Shown here piece by piece: positions 52,318 to 60,197 of a stretch of DNA of 64,000 bases. The stretch's first letter is position 1. The number at the start of each line of letters is the position of its first letter. Below the pieces are notes generated by a model that did no database searches, was not told where the DNA came from, and saw nothing but the letters and a program-made list of their open reading frames with translations. This DNA comes from Tenuifilum sp040752515 (GTDB lineage Bacteria; Bacteroidota; Bacteroidia; Bacteroidales; Tenuifilaceae), in NCBI GenBank assembly GCA_040752515.1, contig JBFMGQ010000002.1, forward strand, positions 62,001 to 126,000, given 5' to 3'. A program made the position numbers and the translations under genes.

Positions 52318-54291
52318 CTATAAATTTTTCGGTTTATACAAATAGTATGATTCTTCATCGTTTAAGCCGGTGGGCTCTACTATGCCATACTTGTTCATGG
52401 TCATAAGGTGATAGGTAATCAATTCTTTGGCCAGCGCCGATTTATCGGATATTTGGGGTATAGTTAAAGGTTCACCATTAAAGCAGGAAAGTATTTTTTT
52501 CCATTCCTCAGGGTATTCCTTCATTCCAACCTGGGTATGTTCGATTTCCTCTTTGTGTTGGGTTTCACTTTGCTTGATTTCGGCTTCGGCGGCAAAGCCT
52601 GCAATCATTGATTCGATGCCTTGGTTCGAATATTCAGCAATTTCAATAGCGTCACTTGGACAAACGGGGGCGCAAATGCCACATCCTTTACAGGTAGCTA
52701 CATTTACTTCGGCTACCATTTTCCCATTCATTTCAAGGGGCTTAATGGCATCGTATTCGCAGACCTCGGCACACTTTCCACACCACAAGCAGGCTTCAGC
52801 ATTCACTCTTGCCACAATGGGTTCAAGCGCAATTTTCCCCTTTTTAAGCAAAGCGTTAATTTTTGCAACACCCGCAAGTGCCGATTGCACCGATTCGCTA
52901 ATATTCTTAGGCCCTTGACAAGCCCCTCCGATGTAAACGCCATTTATTACAGTTTCAACAGGTCGGAGTTTAGGGTGAATTTCGTTGAAAAACTTATCAT
53001 TTCCAATGGGAATTTTCAACTTTTCCGAAACCTGACCGCTGTCGGAACGGGCAACCATACCTGTTACCAGAACCACTAAATCGGCTTTTAGGATTATCTC
53101 CTTCTTTGAAGTAAGGTAATCCTTTACCTTTACTACCGGGTAGCCATTATCAACCTCAATTACTGGCGGTTCTTTTTCTTCAAATTTAAGGTAAACATCA
53201 CCGTTTAACGATGATTGTCGATATAGTAATTCCTGTTTACCATAGGTTCTGATATCGCGGTAGAAATGGAATGCTTTTACTCCGTTAAACTTTTCGTGTA
53301 CTCTAATTGATGAGTGAATTGCAGCGGTACAACAAAAACGGGAACAATACCTGTTAGGTCCTTTGGATTGCCTATTGCCTACGCAATAAATATATGCAAT
53401 GTTTTTGACAGGCCTACCCTCAATTATTAGCTCATTGGGATTATTTTCAATTAGTTGATTAAATTCCTGAAGGATAATAACCCTTTGGGTTTGGCCAAAA
53501 CCATATTCATTTTTAGCGGGTTGATAAAAATCGAACCCGGTTGTAACCAGAACTGCTCCAACGTTTAGTTTTAAAAGGTTACCATCAACATTAACATCTA
53601 ATAAAAAATTTCCGATGCTTCCCGATACTTTTTCAAGGGTTGCTTTTGTGAAAAGATTGATATGGCTTAAACTTTTTACCTCGGTTAAGAGCCTTTGGGT
53701 AAGGGTTTTCCCGTCTTCGCCAGTCATGAATAGTTTGCCATTTTGTGCCATCCTTCCGCCTACCTGCTCTTGTTTTTCAATGAGGTAAACACTATTCCCT
53801 AATCGGGCTAGTTCAATGGCAGCGCGCATGCCGGCTACACCAGCCCCAATAACTGCAACGGCTTTTTGCGCTTCAATTTCAATATTCTCCAGAGCTTCAG
53901 AGTAAGCAACCCTATTGATCCCAGCTCTTACCAGTCCATAGGCCTTAATGGTTGCATCGAGCGGTGTATCGGAGTGAGCCCATGAGCATTGCTCGCGAAC
54001 ATTCACCTGAACATAGTTATATGGATTTATTCCTGCTCTAAGTGCCACATTCCGGAAAGTATGGGTGTGAAGTTTAGGTGAACACGAGGCAACCACAATT
54101 GCATCGAGTTGTTTTTCCTGAATGTCCTGTATCATCTCCTTTTGATTTGAATCGGAGCAGGCAAACATCACATCCTTGGAGATAACAACGTTATCCTCGT
54201 TTGCAATGAGCTTGCTTAGCTGTTCAACATCCACGTAATCGGAGATGTTCCCGCCACAGTGGCATATGTAAACTCCTATTCTTTGCTTCAT
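52318..54291 (-). CDS. HdrA-like flavoprotein with C-terminal winged-helix-like extension
   Basis: A 657-aa HdrA. The N-terminus has GVYICHCGGN (Cys10, Cys12) and VVASCSPKLH. The FAD site is GAGVAGMRAA. YCVGNR and YCSRFCCTAA are HdrA-specific. Two cluster motifs follow, CLWCGKCAEVCEYDAI and CKGCGICAPVCPSDAI. After the last cluster there is an extra C-terminal domain of about 70 residues (PLTIPQISDKSALAKELITY) that looks like a winged helix, absent from ordinary HdrA. It suggests contact with another subunit or with DNA; the first is more likely. Confidence 0.9.
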   Translation of the reverse strand: MKQRIGVYICHCGGNISDYVDVEQLSKLIANEDNVVISKDVMFACSDSNQKEMIQDIQEKQLDAIVVASCSPKLHTHTFRNVALRAGINPYNYVQVNVREQCSWAHSDTPLDATIKAYGLVRAGINRVAYSEALENIEIEAQKAVAVIGAGVAGMRAAIELARLGNSVYLIEKQEQVGGRMAQNGKLFMTGEDGKTLTQRLLTEVKSLSHINLFTKATLEKVSGSIGNFLLDVNVDGNLLKLNVGAVLVTTGFDFYQPAKNEYGFGQTQRVIILQEFNQLIENNPNELIIEGRPVKNIAYIYCVGNRQSKGPNRYCSRFCCTAAIHSSIRVHEKFNGVKAFHFYRDIRTYGKQELLYRQSSLNGDVYLKFEEKEPPVIEVDNGYPVVKVKDYLTSKKEIILKADLVVLVTGMVARSDSGQVSEKLKIPIGNDKFFNEIHPKLRPVETVINGVYIGGACQGPKNISESVQSALAGVAKINALLKKGKIALEPIVARVNAEACLWCGKCAEVCEYDAIKPLEMNGKMVAEVNVATCKGCGICAPVCPSDAIEIAEYSNQGIESMIAGFAAEAEIKQSETQHKEEIEHTQVGMKEYPEEWKKILSCFNGEPLTIPQISDKSALAKELITYHLMTMNKYGIVEPTGLNDEESYYLYKPKNL

Positions 54292-54319
54292 GGTTTACTG
54301 AAGTTTCGATGTATATGGT

Positions 54320-57070
54320 TTAATGAGATAATGTGTTAATATAGCTGGCTGCTTCAGCAGCAGCAGATCCTGCCGATAGAATTGAATCGGGTATGTCTTT
54401 AGGTCCCGATGCTGTTCCGGCTACAAATACGCCCGGAATGCTTGTTCGGGCAGGGTTAGCCAATTCATCTACTTGCTTAATGAATTTTTGTTCATCGAGC
54501 TCAAGAGTTGCATTGCTAAAGACACTAGTAATAGTGTTGTTGGGCAATACACCAACCGAAAGAACCACCAAATCGTGTTTGCTTTCCTTTAGCTTTCCTG
54601 TAGTTACATCTTCGTATCGGAGTATTAAATCGCCGTTTGGTTGGTCTTTGGGAACGATTTTGGCAATACGGCCCTTGATAAAGTTTACTCCCATCGATTT
54701 GGCTTCCTGGAAAAATTCATCGTAACCCTTACCAAATGCCCGAATATCCATGTAGTATATGGTGATATCGGCCATTGGCAAAGCCCCCATGAGCAATTGG
54801 GCTTGCTTGATAGAATACATACAGCATATTTGAGAGCATATTGGATTATTGGAGCATTCGCTGCTACAGCTCATAATGTTTTCAAGGCTCGAATCCCTTG
54901 AGCCCGTGCATAGAATGTATGCAATTTTATCGGGTACTTTACCATCGCCGGGGCGAAGAACATTATTGAATGGGCGGGTAGGGGCAATAAGCCTATCCAT
55001 TTGCATGGCATCTATTACATTGGGATAAATACCATAGCCGTATTGGGGTTTATGTTCTGGCTTAAACAATTTAAAACCAGCTGATACAATAACCGCTTTG
55101 GCATCAACTGTTATTAGTTCGTCCTTTTGGCTAAAATCAATTGCATCGGCCGGACATGCCGTTTTGCATTGGTGGCATTCGCGGCAATTACTGCAATCTA
55201 AACAGCGCTCAGCGCTTTCTTTGGCCTGTTGTTCAGTAAGGGTTAGCTCAACATCAAGAAAATCCTTTACCCTTTCAGCTGGTTCCCGATAGGTATCGTT
55301 TACAGGCCTTTTAAATGGTGCGTTTCGTTTGGCAATAATCTCGTTCTTTTCAGCAGCAGGGAGTTTTTCGCCAAACTCAAAGCTTTCGATATCTGCACCA
55401 TTTAAAAATTTATCGATATAAAATGCAGCCCTTTTGCCTTGTCCTGCTGCTTCAATTATGGTTGAAGCGCCGCTTACGGTGTCACCTCCAGCAAATACAT
55501 AAGGGATTTGGGTTTGGAGGGTTTTGCTATTTACTTTTATTGTACCACCTTTGGCTAGTTCCAAATCGTTTGCAAAAGGTTCGGTCGATGGCTGTAAACC
55601 AATTGCTTCAATAACCATATCGGCCTCAACCAGGTAGTTTGAACCCTCAACAGGAATAGGACTTCTACGTCCGCTAGCATCGGGTTCACCTAGTTTCATT
55701 TTGACCAATTCAACCTTTTCCAATTTTCCATTACGTCCAATGAATCGGATTGGGTTGCAAAGAATCTCAACTTTAACACCTTCCTCTTCGGCCTCTTTAA
55801 TTTCTGGCGCAAAACATGGCATCTCCTCACGGCTACGACGGTAAACAACCGTTACCTGTTCTGCTCCCAGTCGAAGAGTTGTTCGGGAAGCGTCAATGGC
55901 TGTGTTTCCCCCTCCAACTACTATTACCTTTTTCCCGGTAAGGTCGTATTTATCGCCAATATTAACGTTTCTTAGAAAGTCTAAACATCCCACTACTCCT
56001 TGGAGTTCCTCGCCTTCGATATGCATTTTGCTGCTTTGGTGTGTACCAACAGCAATAAACACAGCATCAAAACCTTGCTGTTTTAGCTCAGCAATACTCT
56101 CAATTCTTTTATTACACTCAATTTCAACGCCAAGTGATGTAATATTTTTGATATCCCTTTCCACGATTGATTTTGGTAATCGATACTCGGGGAGTGTAAG
56201 CATAAGCATACCTCCTGGTTTAGGGGCTGCTTCAAATATCTTTACTTTATGGCCTTTCAGGGCAAGATGGTATGCTGCTGTTAAACCAGCAGGGCCTGAA
56301 CCAATAATAGCAATCCGCTTGTTGGTTTCGGCTTTAATTTCACGGAATGGAGGTTCTGGGTGTTTGCTGTAGTAGTACTCTGCAAAAAATCGTTTTATAC
56401 GTCTGATATCCACTGCGCCTTCAAGACTACCCCTAGTGCATTCTCCCTGGCAAGGGGCGTAGCAAGCACGACCAAGACTTCCAGGTATGGGAATATCTTC
56501 GAGATGAAGGTTCATGGCATCCTCGTACTGGCCATTTCGGACAAGCGAAACGTAACCGTAGGGTTTTACCCCACCAGGGCAAGCGCTTATGCAAGGCGCC
56601 GAAGTTCCGTTGCGGTCAATTGCTGCAATGCGTGGGTTTGCCAAACTAAATGGAATATAGGCAACCTTTCGGCCTGCTAATCGGGTATTATACTCATCGG
56701 GCCTAACCTCAGGGCAAGCAAATTCGCATTGCTGGCAGCCTGTACAGGCTTCGGGTTTAACATATCGTGCCCCGTGGTTAACTTTTATGGTAAAAGCCCC
56801 ATCCAGTTTTTGAATTTCTTTCACAGTGCTATTTAGCATCACCTTTATATTACCATGCCTGGCCGTTTCGGACATTTTAGGGGTGGTGATACATGCTGCA
56901 CAGTCGAGGGTGGGGAAAACCTTGCTGAGCTGTATCATTTTTCCGCCTATGGAAAGTTCTTTCTCTACAAGCAGAACCTTATAATCCATGTCGGCAAGAC
57001 TGAGGGCTGCTTCCTGGCCGGCAATTCCGCCACCAATTACCAATGCATCGTATTTATTATTGGTTGTCAT
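54320..57070 (-). CDS. HdrA-GltD fusion flavoprotein (NAD(P)H-linked)
   Basis: A 916-aa fusion. Residues 1-155 are the HdrA start: FAD motif GGGIAG (13-18), TLDCAACITTPK and a [4Fe-4S] motif (C109, C112, C115, C119). Residues about 155-620 are a GltD-like module: CISACPGGVKPYGYV and the CYAPCQGECTRG cluster, a second FAD site GSGPAG (257-262) and an NAD(P)H site VVGGGNTAID near 384 with YRRSREEMP. Residues 625-916 are the HdrA C-terminal half with CLDCSNCRECHQCKTACP, CTGSRDSSLE and CSQICCMYSIKQA. It would couple NAD(P)H to HdrA chemistry, perhaps by flavin-based bifurcation. That is inference. Confidence 0.9.
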   Translation of the reverse strand: MTTNNKYDALVIGGGIAGQEAALSLADMDYKVLLVEKELSIGGKMIQLSKVFPTLDCAACITTPKMSETARHGNIKVMLNSTVKEIQKLDGAFTIKVNHGARYVKPEACTGCQQCEFACPEVRPDEYNTRLAGRKVAYIPFSLANPRIAAIDRNGTSAPCISACPGGVKPYGYVSLVRNGQYEDAMNLHLEDIPIPGSLGRACYAPCQGECTRGSLEGAVDIRRIKRFFAEYYYSKHPEPPFREIKAETNKRIAIIGSGPAGLTAAYHLALKGHKVKIFEAAPKPGGMLMLTLPEYRLPKSIVERDIKNITSLGVEIECNKRIESIAELKQQGFDAVFIAVGTHQSSKMHIEGEELQGVVGCLDFLRNVNIGDKYDLTGKKVIVVGGGNTAIDASRTTLRLGAEQVTVVYRRSREEMPCFAPEIKEAEEEGVKVEILCNPIRFIGRNGKLEKVELVKMKLGEPDASGRRSPIPVEGSNYLVEADMVIEAIGLQPSTEPFANDLELAKGGTIKVNSKTLQTQIPYVFAGGDTVSGASTIIEAAGQGKRAAFYIDKFLNGADIESFEFGEKLPAAEKNEIIAKRNAPFKRPVNDTYREPAERVKDFLDVELTLTEQQAKESAERCLDCSNCRECHQCKTACPADAIDFSQKDELITVDAKAVIVSAGFKLFKPEHKPQYGYGIYPNVIDAMQMDRLIAPTRPFNNVLRPGDGKVPDKIAYILCTGSRDSSLENIMSCSSECSNNPICSQICCMYSIKQAQLLMGALPMADITIYYMDIRAFGKGYDEFFQEAKSMGVNFIKGRIAKIVPKDQPNGDLILRYEDVTTGKLKESKHDLVVLSVGVLPNNTITSVFSNATLELDEQKFIKQVDELANPARTSIPGVFVAGTASGPKDIPDSILSAGSAAAEAASYINTLSH

Positions 57071-57110
57071 TTTTTGACCTAATTTGGTTAAGTATTTGGC
57101 TTAGCTTAGG

Positions 57111-57539
57111 CTAAGAATTACTTGCAATCTCATTTTTTACGCTGCCCAACTCCGCTAAAATCTTCGAAAAGGTGCCCATGTGATTTACAAATGGTTCAGC
57201 ACAAACGGAGCAGATGGCAGCCATGCGAATTCTCTTGGTATTGATATTACGTTCCTTCATGAGCCGTTGGGCTTCAACAATTATATTGTTGGTGTATTCG
57301 GCACATTTCGGGCTGTATGAACATTCATGCCCGTCGGCTGCTATAAATACTCCATCGAACCCTTCCTCAAAGGCTTTCATAATCCAACGCGGCTTAACTC
57401 CCGATGAACAAGGAAGGCTTATAACGTAAACCTTTGGGGAGTAGTGGAGTTTTCGTAAGCCTGCCTGATCAATTCCCGGGTCCGATATCTTGTCGGTAGA
57501 GAATACCAGAATTTTTGGTGCGTAGCCTTCGGTTTTCAT
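57111..57539 (-). CDS. MvhD-like hydrogenase iron-sulfur subunit family protein
   Basis: A 142-aa protein that matches the MvhD-type small [2Fe-2S] protein: SPKVYVISLPCSSGVKPRWIMKAFEEGFDGV, HECSYSPKC and ICSVCAEPF. Cysteines are at 44, 73, 79, 110 and 113. The N-terminal FxCNWC pair of MvhD is FSTDK here, so one pair is missing. No hydrogenase genes are present. It probably transfers electrons between HdrA and another donor. Confidence 0.82.
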   Translation of the reverse strand: MKTEGYAPKILVFSTDKISDPGIDQAGLRKLHYSPKVYVISLPCSSGVKPRWIMKAFEEGFDGVFIAADGHECSYSPKCAEYTNNIIVEAQRLMKERNINTKRIRMAAICSVCAEPFVNHMGTFSKILAELGSVKNEIASNS

Positions 57540-57604
57540 ATTTTAGAATTTTTAAAAGGTAAAAAGCGCGAAAAGGACTTAGCCCTTTCGCGCCACCACT
57601 TGTA

Positions 57605-57856
57605 TTACGCTTTCCTCAAAAATAAACGGAAATAGCTGTCTTCCTCAATGATACCCAGAAACTCGTGCTCCATTTTTTCGCACCATTTGGGTATATCATT
57701 TTTGGTGCCTTCATCGGACGACAACACTTCAAGAATCTCACCCGATTCAATTTCGCCTACCGCTTTCTTGGCAGCAAGCAAAGGCCCAGGACACGATGTG
57801 CCACGTGCATCAACGGTTTGGGCTACATTTAGCTTTTTAAGTTCTTCAGCATTCAT
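57605..57856 (-). CDS. tusA: TusA-family sulfurtransferase
   Basis: An 83-aa sulfur carrier of the TusA/SirA/YedF family. The N-terminal half holds the catalytic CPGP motif with Cys22, which carries a persulfide. The second half has the family helices with EVLSSDEGTKNDIPKWC. Located between the MvhD-like and DsrE genes in operon A, which fits a role as a persulfide shuttle between sulfur donor and the Hdr proteins, and not in tRNA thiolation (no tusBCD or mnmA partners nearby). Confidence 0.92.
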   Translation of the reverse strand: MNAEELKKLNVAQTVDARGTSCPGPLLAAKKAVGEIESGEILEVLSSDEGTKNDIPKWCEKMEHEFLGIIEEDSYFRLFLRKA

Positions 57857-57885
57857 AATTATTCAGTTTAAAATGGTTGATCTTT

Positions 57886-58251
57886 CTAATAGGTTAACAC
57901 TGCTTTAGCCGATAGCGATTCGGTTATTACAGTCCCAGCAGAAATTAGGGTAGAGCCTTCGATAAGTTCATTTTCAGCAATACCTCTCTCCTTAACGCAA
58001 GGTGTGCAAAGCAAAAGTTTTCCACCATTTTCAAGGAAAATATTCATCAATTCCTTGAGTGGCATTAGCCCCGGTGCTTTTACATTCTCAATGCAACCAC
58101 CTTTTTTAGCTATTAAAACACCTGCTGCTTGGAGTATTACGGTTACATCAACATCCATTGTTAGAGCAGCTGTGGCCATTACAAATGGCAGGGTAACTTT
58201 TTCCTGGTTATCAGGACCATGAGTTACTATTATTACAAGCTTTTCCTTCAT
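57886..58251 (-). CDS. DsrE family sulfur-carrier protein
   Basis: A 121-aa DsrE/TusD-type protein. Cys53 (GGCIEN) and the conserved catalytic region LLLCTPCVKERG with Cys82 and Cys85 are present; the second cysteine in CTPC matches the TusD/DsrE active site region. It probably accepts a persulfide from TusA or DsrE2. It lies 11 bases after the DsrE2 gene. Confidence 0.88.
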   Translation of the reverse strand: MKEKLVIIVTHGPDNQEKVTLPFVMATAALTMDVDVTVILQAAGVLIAKKGGCIENVKAPGLMPLKELMNIFLENGGKLLLCTPCVKERGIAENELIEGSTLISAGTVITESLSAKAVLTY

Positions 58252-58262
58252 AATCTATTTAT

Positions 58263-58808
58263 TTAAATAAAAAACTGAATACTGCTTTGACTTGCTTCTG
58301 CTACAAATGTTGCAGCACCGGCATAGCTTAAGTGAGGGTAATCAATAATTTCCTCTTTCTTGAAACCCATAAGGTTCATGGACATTTCACAAACTATAAT
58401 CTCAATGCCCAGCTCTGCGGCTTGTTTAAACATTTCGTCAAGCGACATTACGTTTTGCTTGCGCATCAAAAACTTAATCATAGCTGGTCCCATACCCATC
58501 ATGTTCATCTTAGAGAGCTTAAGCTTATTCCGCCCCTTGGGCAGCATTAAGCCAAACATCTTGGAAATAAAATCTTTTCCTTGGGCCTTTTTCTTTGGAT
58601 CCCTAAGGGCTGAGAGTGCCCAAAAAGAGAAAAACAGTTTAACTTTAGTATCGCTGGCAGCGGCCGCCAACGAAATAATCATTGTGGCCAAAATTTTGTC
58701 CAAGTCGCCCGATACTATTGCTATCGACAACTGATCCTTACGATTTTTTTCAAGCCTTCCAACCCTTTTTTTCAGGTCTTCGAGCTGTTTGAGCATTTCT
58801 TCTTCCAT
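58263..58808 (-). CDS. DsrE2-type (DsrE/DsrF/DrsH) membrane-associated sulfur carrier
   Basis: A 181-aa protein with an N-terminal coiled coil (1-25), a hydrophobic FFSFWALSAL segment (59-68) and the DsrE2 signature IIVCEMSMNLMG with Cys140. DsrE2 proteins accompany TusA and sHdr in sulfur oxidisers and are predicted to sit at the membrane. It is the first gene of operon A, divergent from a Crp/Fnr regulator. Confidence 0.9.
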   Translation of the reverse strand: MEEEMLKQLEDLKKRVGRLEKNRKDQLSIAIVSGDLDKILATMIISLAAAASDTKVKLFFSFWALSALRDPKKKAQGKDFISKMFGLMLPKGRNKLKLSKMNMMGMGPAMIKFLMRKQNVMSLDEMFKQAAELGIEIIVCEMSMNLMGFKKEEIIDYPHLSYAGAATFVAEASQSSIQFFI

Positions 58809-58851
58809 AGCGATGATGTATTTGGTTGGTTTTGTTATTTATATAACAATT

Positions 58852-58859
58852 CAAAAATA
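58852..58859 (-). promoter_or_regulatory. Bacteroidota -7 box TATTTTTG upstream of operon A
   Basis: On the minus strand TATTTTTG matches TAnnTTTG. It lies 44 bases before the ATG at 58808. No clear -33 element was seen. The Crp/Fnr operator lies about 54-78 bases upstream of this box. Confidence 0.45.
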
Positions 58860-58912
58860 CCCTGTTACGCAATTGGTTGAACTAAAACAGGTGTGAGATA
58901 TACTGTATGTAG

Positions 58913-58930
58913 ATGTGATATAAATCACAT
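58913..58930. promoter_or_regulatory. Crp/Fnr-type operator (TGTGA-N6-TCACA palindrome)
   Basis: ATGTGAT-ATAA-ATCACAT is a perfect 18-bp palindrome that contains TGTGA-N6-TCACA, the consensus for the Crp branch of the family. It lies between DsrE2 (minus) and the Crp/Fnr regulator (plus). It is the best candidate for the binding site of the adjacent regulator. Confidence 0.7.
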
Positions 58931-58939
58931 TTTTATTGC

Positions 58940-58947
58940 TATATTTG
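58940..58947 (+). promoter_or_regulatory. Bacteroidota -7 box TATATTTG for the regulator gene
   Basis: TATATTTG matches TAnnTTTG and lies 14 bases before ATG 58962. The palindrome centre is about 22 bases upstream, so a bound regulator could block its own promoter. Confidence 0.5.
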
Positions 58948-58961
58948 AAAAAAAATAGTGC

Positions 58962-59642
58962 ATGAAACCCGATTGCAAGTTTTGTAAGATGAAATCGCCG
59001 GCAGCTGAGTTGCTAAAGCCCGATGAAATTGATACGCTCGAGCAAAATTGTGCCCAGGTAAAATTCTCTAAAGGCGAAACAATTTTCCGGGAGGGAACCT
59101 TCGCAACCAATATCGTTTACTTACGATTGGGACTCGTAAAAATTCATATGAAAGGCCCTATAGGCGAAAAAATACTAAGGTTAAATAAAGCACCTGCCTA
59201 CCTTGGCTTGCCAACAACTTTTGGCGATAGGGTTAACCACTACTCTGCAACTGCAATTACCGAATCGGAGGTATGTTTTATCTCACTCGATGCCTTTAAA
59301 AATTTTATTTACTCCAATGGAAATTTCGCTTACGAAATAATCATGGATCTTTGTCGAACTGAGTTGGCCGATTTTCAAAGATTTACTAATCTATCGCAAA
59401 AACAACTCCCGGGCCGCATAGCCGAGTTACTGCTTTGTTTTTCAAATCATCTCTTTAAATCAAATGCTTTTGAATTGCCTCTGAGTATTACTGAATTGGC
59501 TAATTTTGTTAGTGCATCGCGCGAAAGCGTTAGTCGCCAGTTTTCTGAACTGAGCAGGTTGGGCATTATTGAATTAACTCACGATAAAAAGTTAACAATT
59601 TTGCGCAAGGATATGCTCGATAAGATTAGTGCCAATGGCTAA
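58962..59642 (+). CDS. Crp/Fnr family transcriptional regulator
   Basis: A 226-aa protein. The N-terminal tail has CKFC (Cys5, Cys8), followed by Cys30 and later Cys93 and Cys126 (by count, approximate). The cyclic-nucleotide-like beta roll spans about 25-140 (FSKGETIFREGTFATNIVYLRLGLVK). The helix-turn-helix (about 175-200) is ITELANFVSASRESVSRQFSEL. The cysteines could bind an Fe-S cluster and sense oxygen or redox. It is divergent from operon A with a consensus palindrome between, so it probably regulates the sulfur-Hdr operon and itself. Confidence 0.9.
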   Translation: MKPDCKFCKMKSPAAELLKPDEIDTLEQNCAQVKFSKGETIFREGTFATNIVYLRLGLVKIHMKGPIGEKILRLNKAPAYLGLPTTFGDRVNHYSATAITESEVCFISLDAFKNFIYSNGNFAYEIIMDLCRTELADFQRFTNLSQKQLPGRIAELLLCFSNHLFKSNAFELPLSITELANFVSASRESVSRQFSELSRLGIIELTHDKKLTILRKDMLDKISANG

Positions 59643-59750
59643 CTGGCCCCTAATAAAACTATTTTCAAAATTTCCCCAAAAAATTATTGACTTTCATAAA
59701 CTTTATTTGTAAATTTATGTTTTATTAAATAAGAATAATTCCTAAATAAG

Positions 59751-60194
59751 ATGGATTATAATGAGTTGATTAAGTTGCTTTCCGACAAGGGGTTAAAGGT
59801 AACTCCCCAAAGGGTTGCTGTGCTTGAAGCTCTGTATGAGATAAAAAACCATCCATCAGCTGAGCAGATTAGGCAAAAGTTGCATGCCCGGTATCCGAGC
59901 ATTGCCATTGGAACTATTTATAACATACTGGATACATTCTGCGAGCAGGGAATTATAAAAAAGGTAAAAACCGATAGCGATTTTGTTCGGTACGATGTGG
60001 ACATGGAAAGACATCACCATATATACTGTGAGAACTGCAACCATATTGAGAACTATCACGATCCTGAACTCGATGAGTTGCTTAAAAATTACTTTGAAAA
60101 AAAGCGTATTCCTAACTTTCAGATTCAAGATTTTAACCTGCAAATAATTGGTCGATACGTTGAACACCAAAATAAACCAAACCAAAACAAGTAA
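59751..60194 (+). CDS. Fur family regulator, PerR-like
   Basis: A 147-aa Fur-family protein. The winged helix contains LKVTPQRVAVLEAL and SIAIGTIYNIL. Metal ligands: His34 (NHPSAEQI), Asp82/Asp84, HHH at 88-90, and CENC (Cys93, Cys96). An Asp at 104 where Fur usually has Glu is PerR-like, which supports peroxide sensing. The C-terminal second CxxC is absent. Operator candidates: the palindrome TTATTAAATAA (59722-59732) lies 18 bases before the start. It heads an operon with a ferritin-like protein and a peroxiredoxin. Confidence 0.88.
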   Translation: MDYNELIKLLSDKGLKVTPQRVAVLEALYEIKNHPSAEQIRQKLHARYPSIAIGTIYNILDTFCEQGIIKKVKTDSDFVRYDVDMERHHHIYCENCNHIENYHDPELDELLKNYFEKKRIPNFQIQDFNLQIIGRYVEHQNKPNQNK

Positions 60195-60197
60195 ACT

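Noticed and set aside
55896..56372. A 158-codon plus-strand frame opposite the HdrA-GltD gene
   Set aside because: No recognisable protein features, and it lies entirely inside a clear coding gene on the other strand. Similar frames at 43587-44048, 40044-40412 and 52427-52918 were rejected for the same reason.
51248..58808. Canonical dissimilatory sulfate reduction
   Set aside because: No dsrAB, aprAB or sat genes are present, and the Qmo-like proteins alone do not show it.
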